DNA of 44,516 bases from Gammaproteobacteria bacterium. Lineage in GTDB: Bacteria > Pseudomonadota > Gammaproteobacteria > Pseudomonadales > Azotimanducaceae. The stretch covers positions 1-44,516 of the forward strand of contig JAPPND010000170.1 in NCBI GenBank assembly GCA_028818795.1. Reading direction: 5' to 3'. Positions 7,628 to 16,098 of the stretch are shown here, one piece after another. A program made the position numbers and the translations under genes. The notes beneath the pieces were generated by a model. The model was not told the origin of the DNA. It saw only the letters and a program-made list of their open reading frames with translations, and searched no databases. The first letter of the stretch is position 1. Each line of letters starts with the position of its first letter.

Positions 7628-9049
7628 CTATCGGGCACCGTAACGGGGTTCCGGCACCGCGACCAGGATGATGACCATCGCGACCGCCTGCAGCGCCGCC
7701 GTCGTCACGAACAGAGCGACGTAGCCGGTCGAAGCGACGATGAGACCCCCGACGAAAGGTCCCACGGCCCCGACGAGATTGACGGCGGAGCCGGAAGCTG
7801 CAAGTCGGATGGGTATGTCGGCCGGACGACCGAATTCCAGCACCATGTTCTGTCCGGACTGGCTGAAACCGCCGTAGGCCGAGCCCATCAGCACGTAGAA
7901 CACGATCACGCCGAGCAGATCCTCGACGAACAGCAGTTGCACGTGGGATGCGACCCAGCAGGCCAGCGTCGCGACAATGACCACCTTGTAGCCGTAGCGG
8001 TCCGCGAGTGCGCCCCAGACTAGGCTTGACGTGCTTGACGACAGCATCCAGACCGTCGTCAACAAGCCGAGTATCGCGCCTGTCACCTCTATCCGGGTGC
8101 CCGCGTAGAGAATGTAGAAAGGCAACGCCATGCTGCCGCAGGAGGCCAGCGCGCGGGCGACGAAGAACCGGCGAAACGCCGGCTGACCCCGGAGGATCGG
8201 CCCGACCGCCTTGAAGGTCTCCGTCATCGATGCCCGTGGTCGGAGGCTCACTGCGGTAGGCTCGTGCGTCAGCGCCAGCGCGAAGAGACCGATGCAGGTG
8301 ATCCCGAAGGCGAGCAGGAACACCGAGGCGTAGCCGTTGCCGAGCGTATTCGCTTCGATGATGTAGGCGCCAGCCACGTAGGAGACGCCGGCAGACGTCA
8401 ATCCAGCCAGGAAATGGCGGGCGCCGCTGACGATGCCGCGCCGGTTGATGGGGATCACCTTCGCGCGCAATGCGTTCATCGTGACTTGCGCGACGCCTTG
8501 GAAGAAGCCCATCAAGGCGAGGAACACGGTAATCGCCACAACAGCCGCGACTGCCGGCGAATCGGTCGACCCGCTCGTTCCCCCCAGAACGAAGCCGGCC
8601 AGCGCGAGGCCGAGAATCTGCAGTCGCATCAGCGCGCTCGACGCGAGGGTCACGCCGAGGAAACGCTTGCGGTGACCGATCAGGGAGGCGCCGAGCATCG
8701 GCGAGGCAACCGTGCCGGCCCCCTGCAGCGACCTCGCGAGGCCGACGACGAAGTCGGATCCCGAGAGCATGAACAGGTAGGCGGGGAGAAACGTCGGTGC
8801 CGAGACCAGCCGGAAGCCCGTCTGCCCGAACAGGCCGTGGGCAAGCTGGGTCAGCGTGTTGCGGCGCAGGTGCTCCGCGACCTCCCGGGCCTCGGCATCC
8901 CGGTCCAGGGAGTCGCCTGAGCTGGTGGGCCGTAGGGGCGACCCTAACGCGCCCGCCAGGGCGCGCGGTCGCCCGCCCGGACCATCTTGGTTGCCTCGGC
9001 TACGGGACGGGACAAGCCCGTCCCCTACGGTCCTGCGTTCCATGGACAT
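7628..9049 (-). CDS. major facilitator superfamily transporter
   Basis: A 473-residue inner-membrane carrier with about 12 hydrophobic segments (for example VAAVVAITVFLALMGFFQG and VNLVGAVGPFVGGLIVAS) and an MFS loop signature, WGALADRYGYK, between the halves. Substrate not predictable. The ATG has GGAGG five bases upstream, so the start looks real, yet codons 7 to about 40 are made of a REP-type palindromic element (see 8930-9030), giving a non-family Gly/Arg/Pro-rich N-terminus before the first helix. The gene lies between the VOC/CoA-transferase pair and a reductase on the same strand. Confidence 0.88.
   Translation of the reverse strand: MSMERRTVGDGLVPSRSRGNQDGPGGRPRALAGALGSPLRPTSSGDSLDRDAEAREVAEHLRRNTLTQLAHGLFGQTGFRLVSAPTFLPAYLFMLSGSDFVVGLARSLQGAGTVASPMLGASLIGHRKRFLGVTLASSALMRLQILGLALAGFVLGGTSGSTDSPAVAAVVAITVFLALMGFFQGVAQVTMNALRAKVIPINRRGIVSGARHFLAGLTSAGVSYVAGAYIIEANTLGNGYASVFLLAFGITCIGLFALALTHEPTAVSLRPRASMTETFKAVGPILRGQPAFRRFFVARALASCGSMALPFYILYAGTRIEVTGAILGLLTTVWMLSSSTSSLVWGALADRYGYKVVIVATLACWVASHVQLLFVEDLLGVIVFYVLMGSAYGGFSQSGQNMVLEFGRPADIPIRLAASGSAVNLVGAVGPFVGGLIVASTGYVALFVTTAALQAVAMVIILVAVPEPRYGAR
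8930..9030. repeat. REP/BIME-type palindromic element inside the MFS gene
   Basis: A 101-bp unit bounded by perfect 9-bp inverted ends, CCGTAGGGG (8930-8938) and CCCCTACGG (9022-9030). It contains two hairpins: GGGCGACC/GGTCGCCC with inner CGCGCCC/GGGCGCG (8936-8974), and GGGACGGG/CCCGTCCC (9004-9024). This paired layout is that of repetitive extragenic palindromes. Here it lies within the 5' coding part of the MFS gene and keeps the frame open. Confidence 0.8.
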
Positions 9050-9088
9050 ATTGGCCTCCGTTCGGGCCGGTCCAGGTTCACGGGGTGC

Positions 9089-10186
9089 TCACGATGCCGG
9101 CAGGAGTCCGAGGCGGAAGTAGGAGTCGCCGGTGGCCTTGAGGGTTTCGTCGATGGAGTAGGTCGTGAGACCGAGCTCCTGCTTCGCCAGCAGGCAGTAC
9201 GAGCGCGGCGAGTCGTAGGTCTTCTGTGCCGGCTTGCCGTCCTCCATATCCTCGCCCCCCACATCAGGAATCGACGGGAAGAGTTCCTTGAGCCTTGCCT
9301 GCATCTCCCAGGTGAACAGTTCGCCGGAGCGGTCGCTGGCGGAGAGGATGTAGCGCGAGCCATTCTTGGCGACCGTGCTCTCCGCGCACAGCCGGTGGGC
9401 GCGGGCGGTGTCGCGGACATCGACGTTGTTCCAAAGCATGCGTCCGCCCCGGGACTTCCTGTAGGGCTTGCCCATCAGCATGTAGCGGATGCAGTTCTGC
9501 CAACTCCAACCTTGGTCGTGGTTTATGCACATGAGCGGACCGATGACGTGCAGCGGCAGAATCGCCATGGCGTCGAAAGTGCCGTCCTCGTCTGCGGCGG
9601 CATAGAGCATCTTCTCGGCCCCGGCCTTTGCCATCGCGTAGGCGATGTCCCGGTTCTTGGGGATGTTCTCCTCGGTCCATGCGCCCCGGTAGCCGTCGAC
9701 GTTGTCGCCGCACCAGTCCTTCTCCGTGAAGACGTAACCCTCGGGCCGCGGGTGACCCACTGCGGCAAAGGAACTCGTGAACACGAAGCGCTTCAGCGCA
9801 CCCGATTTGCGGGCCGAGTCCAGCACATGTTGGACCTCGGTAAAGCAGCCGTCGTAGACCTGCTGCGGTGTCTCCCGGTTGTAGCCGACGGCGGCGCCGG
9901 CATGGATGACGGCGCTGCAGCCGTCGAACGCGACGTCGTAGCTGCCGGCGTCGAAGATGTCGCCCTCGTGCAGGGTGGTCTGCCCGCGCAGACCGGCGTC
10001 GTTGAGCGCCAGAAGGTGATCCACCTTGTCGGATCGCGAGGCGTCCCGAACGCATGAACGCACCTCGTAGCCCTGCTCCACCAGGTCGTACACGATCCAC
10101 GAGCCGATGTAGCCGCTCGCGCCGGTTACGGCGACGGGCCCGTCGGCGGGGGAGACGGCTCGGGAGGCGGAGGCGGTTTGCGTCAT
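9089..10186 (-). CDS. NAD(P)-dependent SDR, dihydroflavonol-reductase-like
   Basis: A 365-residue extended short-chain dehydrogenase. The Rossmann nucleotide site is VAVTGASGYIGSWIV (about residue 18) and the catalytic pair is YAMAK, with an upstream FTSSFAAVG that supplies the Ser. HVIGPLMC and NVDVRDTARAHRLC are usual in the dihydroflavonol/cinnamoyl-CoA reductase group. It likely reduces or oxidises a carbonyl/alcohol on a natural-product or CoA-linked substrate. The start at 10186 has GAGGAG upstream; another possible ATG lies 15 bases earlier. It is divergent from the next CoA-transferase gene, with about 120 bases between. Confidence 0.88.
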   Translation of the reverse strand: MTQTASASRAVSPADGPVAVTGASGYIGSWIVYDLVEQGYEVRSCVRDASRSDKVDHLLALNDAGLRGQTTLHEGDIFDAGSYDVAFDGCSAVIHAGAAVGYNRETPQQVYDGCFTEVQHVLDSARKSGALKRFVFTSSFAAVGHPRPEGYVFTEKDWCGDNVDGYRGAWTEENIPKNRDIAYAMAKAGAEKMLYAAADEDGTFDAMAILPLHVIGPLMCINHDQGWSWQNCIRYMLMGKPYRKSRGGRMLWNNVDVRDTARAHRLCAESTVAKNGSRYILSASDRSGELFTWEMQARLKELFPSIPDVGGEDMEDGKPAQKTYDSPRSYCLLAKQELGLTTYSIDETLKATGDSYFRLGLLPAS

Positions 10187-10307
10187 TCGGCGGCTCCTCA
10201 AGGAAAGCGGACCATGTTATCAAACCGCCATACGGCCGATACGTGCCGCGCGTGTCCGACGCGGCCGTTCGGACTACACTCGTGCGTTTTTTCACGAGCT
10301 TGCCGCC

Positions 10308-11543
10308 ATGTCCGAGGCGCTCTCCGCGTTCCGCATCTGCGACTTCACCGGCCAGCTTGCCGGGGCAGGGGCCACCAGGTGGTTGGCCTCCTTTGGCGCC
10401 GAGGTGATCCGCATCGAGGATCCCGTCCGCCAGGGTCGATGGGATATCCTGCGCGGCGCGCCCCCGTTCGTCGACGAGCGGCGCGGCATCAACTTGGGCG
10501 GCGCGTTCAACAACCACAACGCCGGCAAGCTCGGGATCACCCTCAATCTCCGTACTGCCAAGGCCAAACGGATTCTCGAACAACTCATCGAGGTCTCGGA
10601 CGTGGTGAGCGAGAACTTCGCCAAGGGCGTCATGGCGCGCTGGGGCTTCGGCTACGAGCGGCTGAAGCAGATCAAGCCGGACATCATCTACGTATCAAAC
10701 TGCGGGTTCGGCCACACCGGCCCGTATAGCGACTTCAAGACCTGGGGTCCCATCGTCCAGGCGGTCTCGGGGTTGACGTTCACCTCCGGATTGCCGGGAC
10801 GGGAACCCGCGGGTTGGGGCTATTCGTACATGGACCACACGGGTGCGTACTTCATGGCGATGGCGATCCTCCTGGCACTCATCCATCGTCAGCGTACCGG
10901 CGAAGGCCAGTGGGTGGACCTGGCTTGCACCGAAGCGGCGCTGACCCTGCACGGCCCGGCGCTTCTCGACTGGACGGTGAACGGCCGACCGACGCGTCGG
11001 GACGGGCAACCCCACGCCAACCGCAACCAGTGGCCGCCGATGGCACCGCACGGAATCTATCCCTGCGAAGGCGATGACGACTGGGTGGCGATCGCCTGCC
11101 GGGATCAGGACGATTGGTTGCGCTTCGCAGAAGTCGTTGGCGAGTCGTGGTGTGCCCTACCCGAATACGCGACGCTGGACTCTCGCCTAGCGGCCCAGGA
11201 CGCGCTCGACGAACGCGTGGGCGCATGGACGGTTCTGCGGGGCAAGTTCGACGTGGAGGCGCTGCTGCGCGAGGCGGGCGTTCCCGTGTCGGCGGTGATG
11301 AAGCCCGAGGAGCGCATCGACCTGGATGCCAGCACCGGCGACTTCGGACTCTGGCCGACCGTTGCCCACACGGAGATGGGCGAAGTCCGGGTGGATGGCC
11401 AGCCCGCACATTTCTCGGAGACCGACTGGCGAACGGCGCGTGGCGGTCCCTGCCTCGGCGAACACAACGAGGAAGTGCTGCACCGCCTGTTGGGGATGAG
11501 TGCGGAGCAGGTCGCGCGCTTGCAGGAGGAGGGTGTGCTGTGA
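10308..11543 (+). CDS. family III CoA-transferase with intact active site
   Basis: A 411-residue CaiB/BaiF enzyme. Features: FRICDFTGQLAGAGATRWLASFGAEVIRIEDP at the N-terminus, NAGKLGITLNLRT, and the catalytic Asp in YSYMDHTGAYFMAMAIL (about residue 185), then HRQRTGEGQWVDLACTEA and a C-terminal GGPCLGEHNEEVLHRLLGM. It should catalyse CoA exchange between acids. Its stop overlaps the GTG start of a second CoA-transferase gene (GTGA). That partner lacks the Asp, so this subunit may be the catalytic half of a heteromer. Confidence 0.92.
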   Translation: MSEALSAFRICDFTGQLAGAGATRWLASFGAEVIRIEDPVRQGRWDILRGAPPFVDERRGINLGGAFNNHNAGKLGITLNLRTAKAKRILEQLIEVSDVVSENFAKGVMARWGFGYERLKQIKPDIIYVSNCGFGHTGPYSDFKTWGPIVQAVSGLTFTSGLPGREPAGWGYSYMDHTGAYFMAMAILLALIHRQRTGEGQWVDLACTEAALTLHGPALLDWTVNGRPTRRDGQPHANRNQWPPMAPHGIYPCEGDDDWVAIACRDQDDWLRFAEVVGESWCALPEYATLDSRLAAQDALDERVGAWTVLRGKFDVEALLREAGVPVSAVMKPEERIDLDASTGDFGLWPTVAHTEMGEVRVDGQPAHFSETDWRTARGGPCLGEHNEEVLHRLLGMSAEQVARLQEEGVL

Positions 11544-12805
11544 CGTCGGTGCGGGACACGCATGCCGACAAGCCCGACGGTGCGCTAGCGGGTGTCAGGG
11601 TGATCGAGTTGGCCAGGGAACCGATTGCCTGGGCGGGCAAGCTGCTCGCGGACATGGGTGCCGACGTGATTCTCGTGGAGCCGCCCGGCGGCGAGGCGTC
11701 GCGCAACTACCCGCCCTACCTGGACGATCAACCCGGCGAAGACCGAAGCCTCTTTTGGTGGCACTACCACACCAGCAAGCGGGGGATCGTCATCGACTTG
11801 GACGACTCGGGGGACCGCGACCGCTTTCGCGCGCTCGTCGCGACCACCGACGTGCTGCTCGAAGCGGAACCCCGGCAGCGGCTGGGCGCACTCGGCCTGG
11901 ACTACGACGATCTAAAGGCCGTCCGTCCCGAACTGATCCACGTCGCCGTCACCCCCTACGGGCGTCACGACGCCAAGAGCGACCTGCCGTTCACCGATCT
12001 GACGATCATGGCGGCGTCGGGTCCGCCCTGGAGCTGCGGCTACGACGACCACTCGCTGCCGCCCATCCGGGGTCCGATGCAGGGCTATCACACGGCGTGC
12101 CATTTCGCCGTGCTGTCGGTGCTCACGGCGCTCCTGCACCGGCGCACCTCCGGGCGCGGGCAGTTCGTCGACGTGAGCATGACCGCAGCCAACAACGTGA
12201 CGACCGAAACGGCCTCGATCACCTGGCTGGTGGCGCAGAGGACCGTTCAGCGCCAGACGGGCCGCCACGCGTCGGTCTCGCCTTCCCGGGAGACGCAGCA
12301 GCTCTGCGCCGACGGCCGGTATGCCAACACCGGCGTACCGCCGCGTCGCCCGCACGAGTTCGCGGCACTCGAACGGTGGTTGAAGGAACTCGGTCTCGAT
12401 GCGGAGTTGCCCGAGGCGGTGTTTCTCGAAATGGGCGCCGATTGGGAAGGTCCGTTCGACTTGGCGAAGATCGGTCGCGACGACGAGGTCACGGCGATCT
12501 TCGGTGCCGGTCGCGATGCCTTGAAGCTGATCGCTTCCAGGGTTTCGGCGCAGGATTTCTTCATCGGCTGCCAACGCACCGGGCTGGTGGTCGGCATCGT
12601 GAACGCGCCGGAGGAAGCGTTCGAGGACGAGCACTTCAAGGCGCGCGGTTTCCAGGTTCCGCTGCACCACGACGACATCGACCGCACGGTCGTCTATCCG
12701 GGGGCGCCCTATGCGCTGAAGGCCAGTCCCTGGGCGATCCGACGGCGTGCGCCGAAGCTCGGCGAACACGATGCCGAGGTATTCGGCGAAATCGAGTCTC
12801 GCTGA
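11540..12805 (+). CDS. family III CoA-transferase homologue lacking the catalytic Asp
   Basis: A 421-residue CaiB/BaiF homologue starting at the GTG that overlaps the preceding stop. The fold signatures are present: ALAGVRVIELAREPIAWAGKLLADMGADVILVEPP, LLHRRTSGRGQFVDVSMTAANN and RRAPKLGEHDAEVFGEI. Where active members have Gly-Asp-His-x-x-Gly, this protein reads PMQGYHTACHF, with no Asp. It may be a structural subunit of a heteromeric transferase with the upstream product, or it may have changed chemistry. Heteromeric family III enzymes are known (for example BbsEF). A 4-bp overlap implies matched synthesis of the two chains. Confidence 0.85.
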   Translation: MTSVRDTHADKPDGALAGVRVIELAREPIAWAGKLLADMGADVILVEPPGGEASRNYPPYLDDQPGEDRSLFWWHYHTSKRGIVIDLDDSGDRDRFRALVATTDVLLEAEPRQRLGALGLDYDDLKAVRPELIHVAVTPYGRHDAKSDLPFTDLTIMAASGPPWSCGYDDHSLPPIRGPMQGYHTACHFAVLSVLTALLHRRTSGRGQFVDVSMTAANNVTTETASITWLVAQRTVQRQTGRHASVSPSRETQQLCADGRYANTGVPPRRPHEFAALERWLKELGLDAELPEAVFLEMGADWEGPFDLAKIGRDDEVTAIFGAGRDALKLIASRVSAQDFFIGCQRTGLVVGIVNAPEEAFEDEHFKARGFQVPLHHDDIDRTVVYPGAPYALKASPWAIRRRAPKLGEHDAEVFGEIESR

Positions 12806-12889
12806 GTAGCATCGTTAACGAGAACCTCTGGACGGCGCTAGCCGAAAGTCGCGGAATGCCGCGCACGGTGCAGGCGACCGTACCACGCC

Positions 12890-12931
12890 GTGTGCGAAAT
12901 CTCGCACACAAGTTTCCGAAGATTCGCACAC
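12890..12931. promoter_or_regulatory. operator-like repeat before the pilus operon
   Basis: A perfect inverted repeat GTGTGCGA (12890-12897) / TCGCACAC (12902-12909) with a 4-base spacer is followed by a third copy, TCGCACAC, at 12924-12931. Copies two and three are 22 bases apart, about two helical turns. It sits 77 bases before a HicB-like DNA-binding gene that heads the pilus operon. Autoregulation is an inference. Confidence 0.6.
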
Positions 12932-13007
12932 GGCCGTAGGCCAACGGCGCACAGGGCCGAGGCGTCCGAGGCGGCAAACTTCGCGCAAAGCCAACGCGAG
13001 GTCGCCG

Positions 13008-13427
13008 ATGAAGATTGCCTATCCCTTCGAAGTGTCGGAAACACGCCGTGCCGTCCGCGTCGCATTTCCGGATCTGCCAGATACCTGGACCGAATGCGCG
13101 TCAGGCGGAGAACAGGAGGCCGCCGCCGCCTTGCTGGTCGAGGCCCTGGAATTCTGCGTGAGGCAACGCTTCCCAATCCCGCGACCGACCCGCCGACCCG
13201 ACTGTCAGGTGATCGAGCCACCTTTGCTGGTGGCCGCGAAGGTCGCGCTCTATCAGGCCATGCGGCAGAAGAAGCTCTCCAATGTTGCCTTTGCCAAACA
13301 GCTCGGCACGGTCGAGGGCACGGTGCGCCGTCTCACCGACCTGCGCCACCGCTCCCATGTCGATCAGGTGGAGGCGGCATTGGCGACTCTGGGCAGGTGC
13401 CTCGCCGTGACGGTGCGGCGGATATGA
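13008..13427 (+). CDS. HicB-like protein with C-terminal helix-turn-helix
   Basis: A 139-residue protein. Residues 1-65 resemble the HicB partial RNase-H fold (MKIAYPFEVSE, VRVAFPDLPDTWTECASG, LVEALEFCV). Residues 80-139 look like a helix-turn-helix (LYQAMRQKKLSNVAFAKQLG, VEGTVRRLTDLRHRSHVDQVEAAL). HicB proteins neutralise the HicA RNase and repress their own operon. No HicA-like gene of about 60-90 codons is visible on either side. Instead the stop overlaps the ATG of the secretin gene (ATGA), which places this protein at the head of the pilus operon, and an operator-like repeat lies upstream. It is plausibly a repressor recruited to control pilus expression. Confidence 0.75.
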   Translation: MKIAYPFEVSETRRAVRVAFPDLPDTWTECASGGEQEAAAALLVEALEFCVRQRFPIPRPTRRPDCQVIEPPLLVAAKVALYQAMRQKKLSNVAFAKQLGTVEGTVRRLTDLRHRSHVDQVEAALATLGRCLAVTVRRI

Positions 13428-14896
13428 CCCCGTTCTTTCGCTCAACCGCCGCAGTGTGCGTGACGGCGCTGGTTGCCGCGTGCGCGTCCGTGGGCGTGCC
13501 GAAACGGGATGCGGTGACCGACCTGGCCGAGCCCATGCCGCCGGCGCCGTCGGCCGCTCCCTCCGAGAACATGCGCTCCTCGGTTCGGGAAGCAAAGAAG
13601 GTCGTCGTTCCCCACGATGCGAAATGGCTTGCCGACAGGCTAACTGCGGAATACCGCGGCTTGCCGGCAAGCGTCGCGATACGCCAGGTCACCCAAGGCC
13701 GGCCGGTGAGACTGGACGTCGGTGGCGACGATCCGCCCGTGGAGTCGCCGCGCGGGGCGACATCCATCGGCGAGCATGTGCAGTCGATCTGTCGGCAGGC
13801 CGACTGGTCGTTCAGCATCGTTGCCGGAACGATGATCGTCACGGACATCGAAACCCGCACCTTCCCGCTGGCGGTGCAGCCCGGCGCCACGGCGGCGACC
13901 ATGCAGCTCAGATCGCTTGCTGGCGGGCAGGAGAGCGCTGCCGGGAACCGCATGGATCTGGCGCTGCGCCCTTACGAGGAAGAGATCGTGGGTCTGGTGC
14001 GAACGGTGGCGGGCATTCCGTCGGCCAGCCGCGACGGCAGCGTCGGCGCTGTTGAAACGGTCGCGGATCCACGCACCAGCGTCGTGGTGCTGCCGAGTGC
14101 GAATGCCGTGGTGGTTACCGCCAGGCCGCACGTCATGCGCCGCGTCGCCCGCGAGATCGAGCGCTACAACCGGGCGACGTCGCAGACCGTGCGGCTGCAC
14201 GTGGCGCTCTACGAGGTCGAGACCAGTCGCACGAACGACCGCGGTGTCGACTTGGGCGCGTTGCGGGATTCCGCCGGCCGTTTCGGTTTCCGCGTGTCGT
14301 CGCCGATGGTCGGCTCTGGCGGCATCGCCGAATTGAACTTCGAGAGGATCATCGGCACGCACCGGGGCCGAGCGGTGCTGAACTGGCTCAGGACAGTGGG
14401 CCGCACCTCCGTGTCCTTGGACGACGTCGTCGAGGTGCGCAACAACGCCGTGGCGATGGTGGACGCCACGGAGACTCGGCAGTTCGTAGCACAGGTGTCG
14501 CGGCAGACGGAGATTGCCGGCCCGTCGCAGTTCGCAACGCCGCAAGTTGAGTTCGATGAACTCCGGCTGGGCTGGTCGCTGGCGCTGCAGCCGACGGTCG
14601 CCGAGCAAGCCGTCACGGTTCGCGTGGCGCTTTCGCGTCGCGAACTGGTCGACGAGCAACCCTACAACCTAGGCGACGGTGCGATACAAGGCACGACCTA
14701 TACGACGGACGACTTCAACCGGGTGATGTCCGTGGCGCTTCGCTCGGGGGAGACGAAGCTGTTGACGAGCCTTGCCAATTCGGCGCGGCGCGAAAGTACG
14801 CAACGTGTGCCGTGGCTGCGGTGGATCGGCGACGGTATGTCGAAGGCGCGCAGCGAACGCGAGGTGGTGTTGGTGATGACGGCGGAGGTCCTGTGA
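13424..14896 (+). CDS. pilN: PilN-like type IVb pilus secretin (lipoprotein)
   Basis: A 490-residue outer-membrane protein. It has a lipoprotein signal with lipobox LVAAC (Cys about residue 19). A secretin N-domain region follows: LADRLTAEYRGLPASVAIRQVTQG, then TSVVVLPSANAVVVTARPHVMRRVAREIERYN, the usual ring-building repeat. The C-terminal secretin core includes VRLHVALYEVETSRTNDRGVDLG, VGRTSVSLDDVVEVRNN and LRLGWSLALQPTVAEQAVTV. Gene order and lipoprotein nature match PilN of the R64/IncI1 thin pilus rather than PilQ of type IVa. It would form the channel through which the pilus leaves. Overlaps by four bases upstream (HicB-like) and one base downstream. Confidence 0.85.
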   Translation: MTPFFRSTAAVCVTALVAACASVGVPKRDAVTDLAEPMPPAPSAAPSENMRSSVREAKKVVVPHDAKWLADRLTAEYRGLPASVAIRQVTQGRPVRLDVGGDDPPVESPRGATSIGEHVQSICRQADWSFSIVAGTMIVTDIETRTFPLAVQPGATAATMQLRSLAGGQESAAGNRMDLALRPYEEEIVGLVRTVAGIPSASRDGSVGAVETVADPRTSVVVLPSANAVVVTARPHVMRRVAREIERYNRATSQTVRLHVALYEVETSRTNDRGVDLGALRDSAGRFGFRVSSPMVGSGGIAELNFERIIGTHRGRAVLNWLRTVGRTSVSLDDVVEVRNNAVAMVDATETRQFVAQVSRQTEIAGPSQFATPQVEFDELRLGWSLALQPTVAEQAVTVRVALSRRELVDEQPYNLGDGAIQGTTYTTDDFNRVMSVALRSGETKLLTSLANSARRESTQRVPWLRWIGDGMSKARSEREVVLVMTAEVL

Positions 14897-16098
14897 TGGA
14901 ACGTGTCGAGGACGCCATCGGCGGGAAGGTCGTGGCCGTTGTGTACGACGCTCCGCAGCTGCCCTTGCCCACGACGGGGAGTCGTTGGGCCCGGAGCCGA
15001 CAGCTGCACCGGTTCGCGAGGGCCAACCGGGCCAGCCACTTGCTGCGCGTGCGCGATGCGTCGGGGGACGCGGATACGTGGTGGGCGGGCCGCTCGGGCG
15101 TGTCCTTCGCGGCGGCGATCGACGCTTGGGCGGAGACCGAAGCGGCGATCCGCGACGACATCGTGCTGGTTCCTCTCGACAAGCGAATCTACGCGGCGGA
15201 GCTCGAGGACCGGCTGGTCGAAAAGGAGCATGTCGTCGGTGCGGCGCGCCTCAAGGAGATGATGGCGCGGTGGCAGCAGCGGCCGGTGAGGGCGTTCGCT
15301 GGTGGCGCCATGGGACGGTCCCTCGGCGAGCCGGCCCCTTCAGGGGCGCTTCCGTTTGATCCTCGCATGCACCGCTTCAGACCCATGCCGATCGCACTGA
15401 CGGCTGCCGGTTTGTTCGCGCCTGCCCAGATGGCGGCTGCGGCGGCGGTTGCTGCGGTCGCGGCGTTGCCGCAATTCGACCTCGGTCGCCACGAACATTG
15501 GAACGATGCCGATCGGCTCGCCGAGGCGGCGGCGCGGGAGCACGCTGCCATGCTAGAAGGATCCTACGGCGCGGCCACCGTGTTGCGGGGCCTTGCCGAG
15601 GTCGGATGGCACGACGCGGCGTTGTTGATGCATCGGGACGGCCTCACCGAGATGCGCCTCGAAGACGCCTATGAAATCAGCTTCTCGGGCACTTCGCCTG
15701 GGTTGTTTCCCGAGGCGGCAGCTAGATACGCATCAGCCTACTCGGCGTCGTTCAACGTGTCCGGCGAGCGTTGGGTAGTGCGACGGCCAGTCTTCTGGGG
15801 CGGTGCGGAGAAGCGGTCGGTCGAAGGGTTCCGTTCCCGGCGTCTAGCGCAGGATCTGCATGCCGGGGCGAACGGGGCGCGGGCCGAAGTGAAGGCGTTG
15901 CCGGGAGTCTCCTCGGGACCGACCGAGGAGCGCAGCTACGCACTGCGGATCGCGGCGGCCACGCCGCGTGACCTGGCGTTTCTGGCCGACGCACTGGCCG
16001 GGCGCCCGTTCGGGCTCAGCCACGCCCGCTGCACCTTCGCGGGCTACATGGCATCGGCTTGCGAAATCGGGATCGTGACGAAGGGGATGGCGGAATGA
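14896..16098 (+). CDS. PilO-like type IVb pilus accessory protein
   Basis: A 400-residue protein between the secretin and the PilP-like gene, the place of PilO in R64-type clusters. It has a cytoplasmic-type first part (residues 1-165), an Ala-rich hydrophobic segment near residues 170-198 (MPIALTAAGLF, QMAAAAAVAAVAAL) that could span the membrane once, and a second part with no recognised motif. PilO-type proteins belong to the inner-membrane assembly platform. Assignment rests mainly on gene order, size and a single membrane segment. The ATG shares its A with the secretin stop and the gene ends in an ATGA overlap. Confidence 0.6.
   Translation: MERVEDAIGGKVVAVVYDAPQLPLPTTGSRWARSRQLHRFARANRASHLLRVRDASGDADTWWAGRSGVSFAAAIDAWAETEAAIRDDIVLVPLDKRIYAAELEDRLVEKEHVVGAARLKEMMARWQQRPVRAFAGGAMGRSLGEPAPSGALPFDPRMHRFRPMPIALTAAGLFAPAQMAAAAAVAAVAALPQFDLGRHEHWNDADRLAEAAAREHAAMLEGSYGAATVLRGLAEVGWHDAALLMHRDGLTEMRLEDAYEISFSGTSPGLFPEAAARYASAYSASFNVSGERWVVRRPVFWGGAEKRSVEGFRSRRLAQDLHAGANGARAEVKALPGVSSGPTEERSYALRIAAATPRDLAFLADALAGRPFGLSHARCTFAGYMASACEIGIVTKGMAE

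Noticed and set aside
11500-12939. 479-codon plus-strand frame over the second CoA-transferase
   Set aside because: Arg/Ala-rich and without motifs; the CoA-transferase frame is strongly supported.
12806-13007. A HicA toxin upstream of the HicB-like gene
   Set aside because: The 200-base gap has no open frame of HicA size with a dsRBD-like pattern; only operator-like repeats are seen.
13640-14659. 339-codon minus-strand open frame opposite the secretin
   Set aside because: No domain; His/Arg-rich mirror of the secretin gene, which has a lipobox, repeats and coupled neighbours.
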